From Bacteroidales bacterium (GTDB taxonomy: Bacteria > Bacteroidota > Bacteroidia > Bacteroidales > UBA932): a stretch of 64,000 nucleotides of DNA. Shown here piece after piece: positions 8,001 to 15,977 of this stretch (position 1 is the stretch's first letter; every line of letters begins with the position of its first letter). The notes under the pieces are model-generated. The model was given only the letters and a program-made list of their open reading frames with translations. It was not told the origin of the DNA and made no database searches. The position numbers and the translations under genes are program-made. The stretch is taken from contig JAFZBF010000033.1 of the NCBI GenBank assembly GCA_017561885.1, positions 1-64,000 on the forward strand, given 5' to 3'.

Positions 8001-9724
8001 TCCTCTCCCCGTTCATCGCCTCCATAATGTCTGACCTTGACGGCAGCATATCGCTGAAAGCAGACGTGAGCGGCCCCCTCGACAATATCGATATCACTTC
8101 AAGGTCAGGACATTTCAACGATTTCTCAGGGAAACTTCTCTACACTCAGGTCAGGTATAACGTTAACGGAGATTTCGAACTTGCTCCTGACGGCGTAAGG
8201 ATCCGCTCGGCAAGGCTCACAGACGGAGCTAACGGCTCGGGCACGATAAGCGGCGGCGTCAGCTTCAACCACTTCAAAGACATAGGACTCAATGTTAGGA
8301 TACGGGCCCGCGACATGCTAGCCCTGAACACCACATCTGCAGACAATCCGACCTTCTACGGAAAGGCTGTCGCAAGCAACGGCGACATCTCGCTTACAGG
8401 TCCCGTCAACAACATAATGCTGAATGTCAATGCGACTACCGGCCCTTCATCCATACGCATTCCGCTCGGTTCCGTGACATCTGCAACGCAGTCCATCCTG
8501 ACTTTCGTCAACAATGAAGTGACTGTCCTGAGCCCTTACGATTCATTGCTGCTGCGCCATTCCGCCAAGAAGAACAAAGACAAGACGCAGAGCAATTTCG
8601 GAGTCAGCCTGAGACTCAGGGCCACAAACGATGCAGAAGTCAACCTTGACATCGACAGGGCTACCGGCAACACGCTGAAAGCGAAAGGAAACGGAGACAT
8701 AAACATCAGCGTGCTCAACCAGCAGTTCGACATAAGGGGTAATTACGGCATAGACGAAGGAAACTTCAACTACAAGCTGCTCGGACTTACCAACAAGAAC
8801 TTCACTATCAACAAGGGGGGCAGCGTCAATTTCACAGGTGACGTGATGAACACTGATCTTGACATCACTGCGCAGTACGACACCAAGGCCTCCATATCCC
8901 CTCTCCTGACAGACTCGATCTCGACCTCGGCAAGAAAGAACGTCCAATGCCTGCTTGACGTATCCGGAAAGCTGTCCAATCCACAGCTTGGATTCGACGT
9001 CAACATCCTGGACATAGAGCCGTCCATCCAGGCACAGATCGAACCTGCGCTCATGACCGAAGAAAAGAGGATGAAGCAGTTCGTGGCAGTGCTGCTTACA
9101 GGCAACTTCCTGCCCGATGACCAGTCCGGTATCTACAATGCTTCGACAGGCGTCAACTATCTCAATATTGGCGAACTGATGGCCAACCAGATAAATGACA
9201 TCCTGGAACAGCTGAACATTCCTATTGACCTCGGCCTCAACTATCAGAACAATGACAGCGGCAATGATGTGGTCGACGTAGCCATCAGCACCCAGCTGTT
9301 CAACAACCGTGTCACCATCAACGGAAACATAGGCAACCGGCAGTACAACACTGCAGGCAAGAGCGATGTCATGGGAGACATCGACATTTCCATCAAACTG
9401 GGGAAGACAGGACGCACCAAGCTGACGCTGTTCTCGCACTCAGCCGACGATTTCAGCAGCTACCTCGACCAGACACAGCGCAACGGAGCCGGTATCGCGT
9501 TCAGCAAGGAATTCGATTCTTTCAGAGAATTCTTCTCAAATAGTTCAGACAGGCAGCCACGTCGTGAACCCGGAGATATGCCGCCCCCTGAAGGACGGCC
9601 TGTCCCTGGAGAACGAGGTTCGCGTCCAGACAGGAATCCGGAGTCAGACCAAGCGGCTCCCAGACCATCCGCTTTCGTGATATCCCAACCAGAACAGGAC
9701 GTCCCAGTTCTTCAAATTCCCTGA
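5081..9724 (+). CDS. tamB: TamB-like translocation/assembly module protein
   Basis: This 1547-residue AsmA/TamB-type protein is anchored in the inner membrane by an N-terminal helix (about residues 6-26, LLGLLCLLVILPVVAVVAL). It is predicted to span the periplasm as a beta-rich bridge, a fold linked to outer-membrane protein insertion or lipid transport. The middle is made of repetitive AsmA-like strands. The C-terminal DUF490 (TamB) domain covers roughly residues 1070-1480. The last 65-70 residues (after FDSFREFF) are rich in Pro, Arg, Glu and Gly and look disordered. They are encoded antisense to the 3' end of folP. The start is ATG 5081; an upstream TTG is disregarded. The adjacent divergent gene is tsaD. 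Confidence 0.92.
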   Translation: MKVLRKILLGLLCLLVILPVVAVVALQLPGVQNRICKTVSKSISSDLNGSIDFGEIYYQLFDRVIIKDAVLRDEAQDTVAYLGKLSLNVKLLKAITGHVTVNKLALDDALLNLEVDESGTLNLARIFPQKEKVRDTTDKGILAYFDNILVDVRNIQINGLDLNLVDHSNAEKPRPKAKKNPDRVLTPGKNTIDWKDLHISGMNADISDIKYNLRKQTVSLKVNGISLAESRGYKLDGLKFKAALDSEGIHVDNFRYTDNYSDIKLDYANALFKDFSDFSDFLNKVSLDCSLNDTKVSLSSLGLFLPGMDHLTLTLNASGKIKGPVANMKLSSFVVDGPRNSHAELSGQLNGLPLSEETIMSANIQNCRFNTAGIEEIISSVSLKPVKKGSISKLAPGTTFHFKGFMDGFFTDFVAYGGLSSNIGDVDVDLLCQSNPKTGFTMDGFMDARDFDLGEFMQNEKLGELSCNASLSGLFSKEKKNTFINIDSLYVSKFNFNDYDYKGITGKGSYDADGIKVSAVDDDPNLNFNLNAEIANDESGARVYDVNLDLKNANLTALHLDRQDVSLVSMNLKGTVLQAGSDSYEGNIYVRDLVCTNASGMHDIGDLRLDASLLPSDQRLTLSSSVLNCILTGDTPVKDLVSDAKYALLSGKLDNLLKGQKDALKYSGGNFSLNLGVSDIRPLLAFLLPDVHIENGTNLSFKADSTGSSTLSLQSDLLSFKELYASNLTLTYDGQDSTAVAAIEADIIRIGSLVAVNNYLNAEIKDNQVKLDLTYNNDSKDHPDKGNLKATVAFPDTTTAYDILVALDRSTFLADGKEWQINTSSVFIDKGRIAVRDFTLESGTQYLKANGIISDNPEEVCTVDLHDFDMSLANIFLKDPISLNGRLTGNATASALLGDYEISADMAADSVYLSGNLVGDIDVNAKWQEQSGKIDFSLLNTLEGKKIIDIAGDLRPKDKMISATADIDSLDAGILSPFIASIMSDLDGSISLKADVSGPLDNIDITSRSGHFNDFSGKLLYTQVRYNVNGDFELAPDGVRIRSARLTDGANGSGTISGGVSFNHFKDIGLNVRIRARDMLALNTTSADNPTFYGKAVASNGDISLTGPVNNIMLNVNATTGPSSIRIPLGSVTSATQSILTFVNNEVTVLSPYDSLLLRHSAKKNKDKTQSNFGVSLRLRATNDAEVNLDIDRATGNTLKAKGNGDINISVLNQQFDIRGNYGIDEGNFNYKLLGLTNKNFTINKGGSVNFTGDVMNTDLDITAQYDTKASISPLLTDSISTSARKNVQCLLDVSGKLSNPQLGFDVNILDIEPSIQAQIEPALMTEEKRMKQFVAVLLTGNFLPDDQSGIYNASTGVNYLNIGELMANQINDILEQLNIPIDLGLNYQNNDSGNDVVDVAISTQLFNNRVTINGNIGNRQYNTAGKSDVMGDIDISIKLGKTGRTKLTLFSHSADDFSSYLDQTQRNGAGIAFSKEFDSFREFFSNSSDRQPRREPGDMPPPEGRPVPGERGSRPDRNPESDQAAPRPSAFVISQPEQDVPVLQIP

Positions 9725-10307
9725 GCCTGGCAAGCATTTCAAGGTTCTGGCCGACGGTTTTCGCGAAGCCGAAACCTGGATCAAGGATCCAGTCAGTCAC
9801 TCCGGCTGCTTCAGCCTTGAGACCGAAAGCCCTGAAATAGTCCTTGACGTCCTCTACTACGTCGTCATACGAACACATAGAATCCATAGTCTGCCCGTTG
9901 CCCCTGCTATGCATGGCTATATATGGCAGGTCCAGATCTGCCACGGTATCAAGCATGCCGTCGTCGGCCTCACCCGCCGTGATGTCGTTGACGATGAATG
10001 AGCCTATGCAGTCATAGGTACGCCTGACGATTTCTGAAGAGAACGTATCTACCGAGAATCTGCAGTCCGGAAAGTGTGCAGCTATCTCTTCCAGCGGCCA
10101 GCGGAGCCTGTTCCACTCTTCATCCTCTCCAGGGTATACGCTTCCCGGTCTGGAGCTGCAGGCGCCGACGTCTATGATGTCGGCTCCGTCCTCGAACATA
10201 GAAGCGGCCTTGGCACGGAATGCCTCAGCGTTTTCAACCCTGCTGTGTCGATAAAATGAGTCGTCATTCAGGTTAATGATTCCTATTATGTTCGTATCTT
10301 TGTACAT
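9522..10307 (-). CDS. folP: dihydropteroate synthase
   Basis: FolP condenses p-aminobenzoate with dihydropterin pyrophosphate in folate synthesis. In this 261-residue TIM-barrel protein the motifs are loop 1 INLNDDSFY, loop 2 DVGACSSRPG, DPGFGFAKT, GISRKRM and the C-terminal RVHDV. Loop 1 departs from the usual NxTPDSF (T and P are replaced), while loop 2 has the SSRPG form that I recall from Bacteroidota. The C-terminal RVHDV shows that the gene truly runs to 9522, so its last 203 bp overlap tamB on the other strand. A GTG five codons upstream is possible, but ATG at 10307 is only 4 nt from a -7 box. Confidence 0.93.
   Translation of the reverse strand: MYKDTNIIGIINLNDDSFYRHSRVENAEAFRAKAASMFEDGADIIDVGACSSRPGSVYPGEDEEWNRLRWPLEEIAAHFPDCRFSVDTFSSEIVRRTYDCIGSFIVNDITAGEADDGMLDTVADLDLPYIAMHSRGNGQTMDSMCSYDDVVEDVKDYFRAFGLKAEAAGVTDWILDPGFGFAKTVGQNLEMLARLREFEELGRPVLVGISRKRMVWEPLGLTPDSCLDANLVLQGQAVLQGAAYLRVHDVAACLNYLRRIL
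10295..10302 (+). promoter_or_regulatory. -7 box of tmk, inside the folP 5' coding end
   Basis: TATCTTTG lies 26 nt before the tmk ATG. It sits within codons 2-5 of folP on the opposite strand, so the two transcription units overlap at their 5' ends. Confidence 0.55.
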
Positions 10308-10311
10308 ATCG

Positions 10312-10319
10312 CAAATATA
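10312..10319 (-). promoter_or_regulatory. -7 box of folP, abutting the start codon
   Basis: TATATTTG on the minus strand is 4 nt from the ATG at 10307. This predicts a leaderless folP mRNA and argues against the upstream GTG, which would overlap the box. Confidence 0.6.
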
Positions 10320-10328
10320 CACAATAAA

Positions 10329-11009
10329 ATGCTCATAGTGCTCGAAGGGCTGGACGGTGCGGGCAAATCCACCCAGGTAAAGATGCTCGACGCATTTCTG
10401 CAGTCAGCCGGCAGAAAAACCAAATTCCTGCATTTCCCAAGATACGAAGCCCCCATTTACGGCGACCTGATCGCCAGGTTCCTCAGGGGCGATTTCGGAG
10501 ACAACGATACGGTGCATCCCCAGCTGGTAGCCCTGCTGTATTCCCTCGACCGCATCGACGCTGCACCGACTATAAAGGAATGGCTGGATGATGGATACTG
10601 CGTAATCCTCGACAGATACGTATACTCCAACATAGCATTCCAATGCGCCAAGCTTCCGGATGAGAAACAGTCCGAGCTGCTCCGCGAGTGGATTTTCAAT
10701 TTCGAATACAAGGTTTCGGGCATTCCCGAGCCTGATTTCAACATATTCCTCGACGTTCCCATCGTTTTTATCGACAGGCAGCTCAAGCACAACCGTAGCG
10801 GCAGCGACCGCGACTATCTGGAAGGCAAAAGCGACATACACGAGTCAAGCATCGAATTCCAGAAGAAAGTGAGGGAAATCTACCTCAGGCAGTGCGAACT
10901 CGACAGCAACTTTATCCGCATCGACTGCGCAGGAGCCGACGGGGACATCCTGCCGGCCCGTACCATTTTCAACAAACTCAAACAAATCATTTCCCAAAGA
11001 ATTAAATGA
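10329..11009 (+). CDS. tmk: thymidylate kinase
   Basis: Tmk phosphorylates dTMP to dTDP. The protein has 226 residues. The P-loop is EGLDGAGKSTQ at residues 6-16, the dTMP-binding DRYVYSN follows near residue 96, and the LID segment around NRSGSDRDYLEGKSD carries the arginines. It is the first gene of an operon: the next gene starts inside its stop codon (ATGA overlap). Identity is secure. Confidence 0.95.
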   Translation: MLIVLEGLDGAGKSTQVKMLDAFLQSAGRKTKFLHFPRYEAPIYGDLIARFLRGDFGDNDTVHPQLVALLYSLDRIDAAPTIKEWLDDGYCVILDRYVYSNIAFQCAKLPDEKQSELLREWIFNFEYKVSGIPEPDFNIFLDVPIVFIDRQLKHNRSGSDRDYLEGKSDIHESSIEFQKKVREIYLRQCELDSNFIRIDCAGADGDILPARTIFNKLKQIISQRIK

Positions 11010-12238
11010 GATTTCTCAGGGCACTTTGCAGACTGGTCTTCGGTCTGACTTTCATCTTCTCAGGTTTCGTGAAATTGCTGTCCCCTGTCGGGACTTCCCT
11101 CATCATGCAGGAATACCTGTCAGCCATGCATCTAGGCTTTCTTTCAGGTACAGCCCTTTATGCAGGGATGCTGCTGGCAGTATGCGAGTTCGTCGTGGGC
11201 ATGTGCGTCCTTCTCTCAGTCAGGATAAAGGTTTTTTCTACGATCGGATTCTACCTGTGCTGCTTTTTCACGTTGCTTACGCTTTGCCTTGCTCTGTTCA
11301 ACCCTATCAGCGACTGCGGATGCTTCGGGGAAGCCGTGCATCTCACCAACTGGCAGACCTTCTTCAAGAACCTGATACTGCTGCCGTGCATTGCGCTGAT
11401 CTATTTCCAGCGCAAGAAGATCCCGCCTATAGCGAACCACGTCGTCGAGTGGATTTTTGCAGTTTTCTTCATTCTTGCCGCATTGGCGCTGTGGATCCAC
11501 TCCAGCCGCTATGTCCCGATGTATGAATTCACGCCATACAATATCGGTTCATATGTTTCTACTGAAGAAGACGAGGCTGCCTTCGAGACAACCTTCATAT
11601 ATACAAAAGACGGGAAGCAGGAAAGCTTTACCCTGGAAAATCTGCCGGACTCCACCTGGACATATGTGGAGACCGTGACCGAAATGACTGGAGAAGCCGG
11701 CAAGTATTCAGACTTCATCTTGCTGAACGCTGACGGCGATGACGTTGCCCCGAATATTTTGTACGGCGACGATGCCATCTTGATTTCAATCTACGATCCC
11801 GCCAGGCTCAAGGACAAGGACTGGAAACGTATCGAGTCTTTCTCCGGAAAAGCACTGTCTGCAGGTGCAGACCTATACATAGCGGCATCTGTCGTCGATA
11901 CGGGCATTCCTGAAGATTTTCCTTACGAAGTCCTGTACGGCGACCGCAAACTGCTGATGACCGTCAACCGGGCCAATGGCGGAGCCACTCTCTTCAGTGA
12001 CAGCTATATCGTACAGAAATGGACAGCTGCAACTATGCAGAAGGCAGAGCTTGACGGACTACTCTCAGAAGACGGCGAGACTCTGGTCGTCCGCAACGCA
12101 ATCCGCAGCAATGTGCTGACGTCCTGCCTGGTGCTTGGCCTGGTGCTGGTGATGATATTGATATATTACATCTGCAAAATCTCATACAAAAATTCACCCC
12201 TTAACAGAAAGAAGGGCAAGAAAGATGAAAACAGCTAA
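11006..12238 (+). CDS. DoxX-like membrane protein (BT_3928 family)
   Basis: This 410-residue inner-membrane protein has an N-terminal DoxX/MauE-like four-helix bundle: segments near residues 6-22, 45-65, 73-95 and 115-130, with a CGCF motif (SDCGCFGEA) in the loop. A fifth helix (about 148-165) precedes a thioredoxin-like periplasmic region at about 180-360. A final helix (about 373-395) and a basic tail end the protein. The family is common in Bacteroidales next to nucleotide or folate genes, and its function is unproven. A redox or electron-transfer role is inferred from the Cys pair. It overlaps tmk by 4 nt. Confidence 0.8.
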   Translation: MRFLRALCRLVFGLTFIFSGFVKLLSPVGTSLIMQEYLSAMHLGFLSGTALYAGMLLAVCEFVVGMCVLLSVRIKVFSTIGFYLCCFFTLLTLCLALFNPISDCGCFGEAVHLTNWQTFFKNLILLPCIALIYFQRKKIPPIANHVVEWIFAVFFILAALALWIHSSRYVPMYEFTPYNIGSYVSTEEDEAAFETTFIYTKDGKQESFTLENLPDSTWTYVETVTEMTGEAGKYSDFILLNADGDDVAPNILYGDDAILISIYDPARLKDKDWKRIESFSGKALSAGADLYIAASVVDTGIPEDFPYEVLYGDRKLLMTVNRANGGATLFSDSYIVQKWTAATMQKAELDGLLSEDGETLVVRNAIRSNVLTSCLVLGLVLVMILIYYICKISYKNSPLNRKKGKKDENS

Positions 12239-14234
12239 AACTTTGTACGTTATGGCAACCGCTTGCATCATTGCATCATCGTGCGGACAGCAGGAAGCTT
12301 CTTCGGATTTCAGATACAGTCTTGACGAATTCGCCGACCTTGAAGTTATCAGATACCAGATACCCGGATGGGACGGTCTGTCTTTCGAACAGAAAGAATA
12401 CATCTACTATCTGAGCGAAGCCGCAAAATACGGCCGGGACATAATATGGGAGCAGAACTGCCGCTACAACCTGCCGATCCGCAAGGCGCTGGAAAAGATT
12501 ATCACCACATACGGCGGCGACAAGAACTCCAAGGACTGGCAGGACTTCATGATATATGCCAAGAGAGTTTTCTTCAGCAACGGAATACACCACCATTACG
12601 GCGAGTACAAGTTCTTCCCGGACTGTCCGAGGGATTATATGGAGTCTCTCTTCACCGCCGCAGGCTGCGACGACTCTCTTGTCGAAATCATCTACAATCC
12701 GCAGATCGCTCCTTTCAGGAGATATCAGGGAGAAGGCGTCGACCTGATCGAAGCGTCGGCCAACCATCTTTACGAGGGAGTGAGCCAGAAGGAAGCCGAA
12801 GCCTTCTACAATGCGATGGAAGACCCCGCAGACCCGGAGCCCCTGTCATACGGCCTGAACAGCCGCCTTGTAAAGAGGCCCGACGGCACTCTGGAAGAAT
12901 TGAAATATACCACGGACGGCCTGTATGGCAAGGCTATCTCCAAGATTGTGGAGAATCTTGAAGCCGCCGCAGCGGTCGCCGAGAATGAAGTCCAGAAGAA
13001 ATACATCGCCGAGCTTGTAGACTATTACCGCACTGGAGATCTCAGGACCTGGGACAAATACAACATAAGCTGGGTGCGGGATACCATTTCGGCTGTCGAT
13101 TTCATCAACGGCTTTATAGAGGTCTACGGCGATCCTCTGGGTCTGAAGGGCAACTTCGAGGCAATGGTCAACGTGCGTGACGAAGAGGCCTCTCACCGAA
13201 CCGTCACCATCAGCGAGAACGCCCAGTGGTTCGAAGACCATTCGCCCGTTGACCCGAGGTTCCGCAAAGCCAAGGTCAAGGGCATATCAGCAAAAGTGAT
13301 CAATGCACTGTGCCTTGCCGGTGACACCTACCCTTCTACTGCCATCGGAATCAACCTGCCCAACGCCGACTGGATCAGGAAAGAATACGGATCGAAATCG
13401 GTGACGATAGCCAACATCACAGAGGCTTATGACAAGGCAGCCAATGAAAAGGAGAACAGCGTGCTCAAGGAGTTTGCCTGGGACGAAGCAGAGATAGAGC
13501 GCGCCAAGGAATGGGAGTACATTACTGACAATCTCCACACTGATCTTCACGAATGCCTCGGCCACGGCTCCGGCCAGCTTCTCGAAGGCACTTCTCCCAA
13601 TGCACTGAAGGAATACAGTTCTACACTTGAAGAGGCACGCGCCGACCTGTTCGCGCTCTGGTATCTCGCCGATCCGAAACTCGTGGAACTCGGCCTGCTT
13701 GACGATCCGGATGCTTACAAGGCCGAATACGACACATATATCCGGAACGGCATCTTCACCCAGTTCACAAGGATTGAACTCGGCAAACAGAACACCGAGG
13801 CCCATATGCAGAACCGCAAGCTGATCGCAGACTGGTGCTTCGAGCAGGGAGCCGCCCGGAACGTCATAGAGAAACGCAGGCGTGACGGCAAGACATATTT
13901 CGTAATTAACGACTACCAGGCCCTTCGGGAACTGTTCGGAAAGCTGCTGGCCGAGATACAGAGAATAAAGAGCGAGGGGGACTATGCAGCTGGCAAGGCT
14001 CTCGTTGAAAAATACGCTGTCAACATCGATCCGGACCTGCACCGCGAAGTGCTTGAGAGATATGGCGCGCTGAATCTTAAGCCTTACCGGGGATTTGTCA
14101 ACCCTGAGATCGTTCCGGTAATCAAAAACGGCAAGATTAGAGATTTCAAGATTGAGTACTGCACGGATTTTGTAGGGCAGCAGCTCGAATATGGCGAGAA
14201 ATATGCCACTTTAGCTCCTGCAACCTTGGAATAA
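12225..14234 (+). CDS. M49 (dipeptidyl-peptidase III-type) zinc peptidase, lipoprotein
   Basis: This 669-residue protein is a metallopeptidase of family M49. The zinc motif HECLGH begins at residue 442 (the family's HExxxH) and is followed by GSGQLLEG. The second metal ligand lies in EEARAD at residues 469-474. The N-terminus MKTAKTLYVMATACIIASSC is a lipoprotein signal with the lipobox ending at Cys20, so the enzyme is predicted to be tethered in the cell envelope, unlike eukaryotic cytosolic DPP III. It probably removes dipeptides from peptide N-termini. The start overlaps the preceding gene by 14 nt, and it is the last gene of the tmk operon. Confidence 0.9.
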   Translation: MKTAKTLYVMATACIIASSCGQQEASSDFRYSLDEFADLEVIRYQIPGWDGLSFEQKEYIYYLSEAAKYGRDIIWEQNCRYNLPIRKALEKIITTYGGDKNSKDWQDFMIYAKRVFFSNGIHHHYGEYKFFPDCPRDYMESLFTAAGCDDSLVEIIYNPQIAPFRRYQGEGVDLIEASANHLYEGVSQKEAEAFYNAMEDPADPEPLSYGLNSRLVKRPDGTLEELKYTTDGLYGKAISKIVENLEAAAAVAENEVQKKYIAELVDYYRTGDLRTWDKYNISWVRDTISAVDFINGFIEVYGDPLGLKGNFEAMVNVRDEEASHRTVTISENAQWFEDHSPVDPRFRKAKVKGISAKVINALCLAGDTYPSTAIGINLPNADWIRKEYGSKSVTIANITEAYDKAANEKENSVLKEFAWDEAEIERAKEWEYITDNLHTDLHECLGHGSGQLLEGTSPNALKEYSSTLEEARADLFALWYLADPKLVELGLLDDPDAYKAEYDTYIRNGIFTQFTRIELGKQNTEAHMQNRKLIADWCFEQGAARNVIEKRRRDGKTYFVINDYQALRELFGKLLAEIQRIKSEGDYAAGKALVEKYAVNIDPDLHREVLERYGALNLKPYRGFVNPEIVPVIKNGKIRDFKIEYCTDFVGQQLEYGEKYATLAPATLE

Positions 14235-14315
14235 CAGATTATTATTCTTAACTTTAGACGAATTTTTGGCTTATACCAACCTTAATAAAATCAACCTCAA
14301 TATCAAAACTCTAAT

Positions 14316-15962
14316 ATGAAAGATTTTTCAAGAAGACAATTCCTCAAGACTGCAGGCGTTGCTACCGCCGGTGCAGTCCTTACTGGTTCTGCAGCCAGCG
14401 CTGCCTCAAAGGCAGGCGCTTTCAACCCGGTTCAGACTGAACTGGAAGCTGCCAGGGCTGACGGACAGAAGGTGCGTCTGGCTTGTATCGGTGCAGCCAA
14501 CCAGGCTTCATCCGACATCGGCCAGTTCGACCGTTCAGGTCTGTGCGAGATCACCTGCATCTGCGATGTGGACATCAAGAGCAGGGGCTGCCAGCAGACC
14601 ATTGCCAAGTATCCGAAAGCTAAAGTATTCCAGGATTTCAGGAAGATGTTCGACGAGGCTCACAACGACTTCGACGCCGTTCTCGTCGCCATCCCTGACT
14701 TCGCCCACTTCCCTGCAGCAATGCTCGCCGTTTCATATGGCAAGCACGTATATGTAGAGAAACCTATGTGCCGCACCTTCAACGAGGCCGAGCTGATGTG
14801 CGACATCGCAAACCGTCATCCGGAAGTTGCCACCCAGGTAGGTAACCAGGGTCACTCAGGCGAGAACTACTTCCAGTTCAAGGCCTGGATGGAAGCAGGC
14901 ATCATCAACGACTGCACCAAGATTACCGCCCACTTCAACAACTGGCGCCGCTGGTATCCTTACGATCCTGCAATCACTCAATTCCCCGAGGCACAGCCCA
15001 TCCCTGAAGGAATGGACTGGGATACCTGGCTGATGACTGCAAAATATCACGATTTCAACGAGAAATATCACCCGGGCAACTGGCGCGGCTGGTATGACTT
15101 CGGTATGGGTGCTGTTGGAGACTGGGGTGCACACCTCATCGACACTCCTCACCAGTTCCTCCACCTCGGAGTTCCCTATGAGATCGACCCGATCCACGTT
15201 GTAAACCACAATGACTTCTTCTTCCCCTTCGAGACCACCGTACGTTACAAATTCGCCGCCCGCGGCAATATGCCCGAGTGCGAGGTTACCTGGTATGACG
15301 GTGAGAAGAACATCCCGCCGCTGCCTGACGGATACTGGGATACTGCAACCAACGCAGACAACGACATCCCTGCAATCACCGTTAACGGACAGACTGTCGA
15401 CCCGAGAAGCCTCGGTGGCGCTCAGGGCGGCCAGAGACCTCCTCAGGGCGCTCCTCAGGGCGGTCAGAGACCTCAGGGTGCTCCTCAGGGTGGCCAGAGG
15501 CCTCAGGGCGCTCCTCAGGGCGGCCAGAGACCTCCTCAGGGTGCCGCTGCTCCCGCAGCACAGGGCGCTCAGGTTCCCCAGCCCGGTACAGAGCTTTACT
15601 GCAAGGGTCCGGACGGAAAGGATCTGATCATCAAACGTGGATCACACGCAGCTGCTTCTCAGATCGTCGGTGCCGCAAGGGCCAAGGAACTCGAGAAATA
15701 TATGCCTGAAGTTCCCGAATCACCTTCTAACCACTACGAGAACTTCCTTCTCGCAGCTATGGGCAGGGAGAAGACCCGTTCTTCATTCCAGGTATTCACC
15801 CCGATGGCTGAAATGTTCGCCCTCGGTACAATTGCAATGCGCCTCAACCGCAAGATCATCTTCGACAACATCACCAAGACCTGCGTCGGAGACCGCTTCG
15901 CCACCGCATTGCTCTGCGACCAGCCGCCGAGAAAGGGTTGGGAAGAGTTCTACAGACTCTAA
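14316..15962 (+). CDS. Gfo/Idh/MocA-family oxidoreductase with Tat signal and PQG repeat insert
   Basis: This 548-residue NAD(P)-type sugar oxidoreductase is probably exported folded with its cofactor. Residues 1-33 form a Tat signal (SRRQFLK, then an Ala-rich stretch). The Rossmann turn is GAANQA at 59-64, so two of the three expected GxGxxG glycines are Ala. The catalytic EKP lysine is K149, and GDWGAHLIDTP supplies the conserved His. Residues about 368-418 are an inserted low-complexity block of GGQRP(P)QGAPQ units. The fold resumes after it. It is the first gene of a six-gene operon. The substrate is likely a glycoside oxidised at C3 (inference from the adjacent DUF1080 gene). Confidence 0.88.
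   Translation: MKDFSRRQFLKTAGVATAGAVLTGSAASAASKAGAFNPVQTELEAARADGQKVRLACIGAANQASSDIGQFDRSGLCEITCICDVDIKSRGCQQTIAKYPKAKVFQDFRKMFDEAHNDFDAVLVAIPDFAHFPAAMLAVSYGKHVYVEKPMCRTFNEAELMCDIANRHPEVATQVGNQGHSGENYFQFKAWMEAGIINDCTKITAHFNNWRRWYPYDPAITQFPEAQPIPEGMDWDTWLMTAKYHDFNEKYHPGNWRGWYDFGMGAVGDWGAHLIDTPHQFLHLGVPYEIDPIHVVNHNDFFFPFETTVRYKFAARGNMPECEVTWYDGEKNIPPLPDGYWDTATNADNDIPAITVNGQTVDPRSLGGAQGGQRPPQGAPQGGQRPQGAPQGGQRPQGAPQGGQRPPQGAAAPAAQGAQVPQPGTELYCKGPDGKDLIIKRGSHAAASQIVGAARAKELEKYMPEVPESPSNHYENFLLAAMGREKTRSSFQVFTPMAEMFALGTIAMRLNRKIIFDNITKTCVGDRFATALLCDQPPRKGWEEFYRL
15418..15570 (+). repeat. in-frame 30/33-bp tandem repeats encoding GGQRP(P)QGAPQ
   Basis: About four units of 30-33 bp, built from CCTCAGGGCGCTCCTCAGGG-like segments, lie in frame in the Gfo/Idh/MocA gene. 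Units encode 11, 10, 10 and then a degenerate Ala/Pro/Gln-rich end. Near-identical DNA units suggest expansion and contraction by slippage or recombination. Confidence 0.88.
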
Positions 15963-15977
15963 TCTCCAAAACGCATC

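Noticed and set aside
12225..14234. A label of dihydrofolate reductase sometimes given to this family in databases
   Set aside because: The sequence has the HECLGH and EEARAD zinc motifs of M49 peptidases and no DHFR features.
15418..15570. Tandem repeats that could be taken for a CRISPR array
   Set aside because: They are contiguous, in frame and encode a regular peptide repeat inside a complete gene; there are no spacers and no cas genes.
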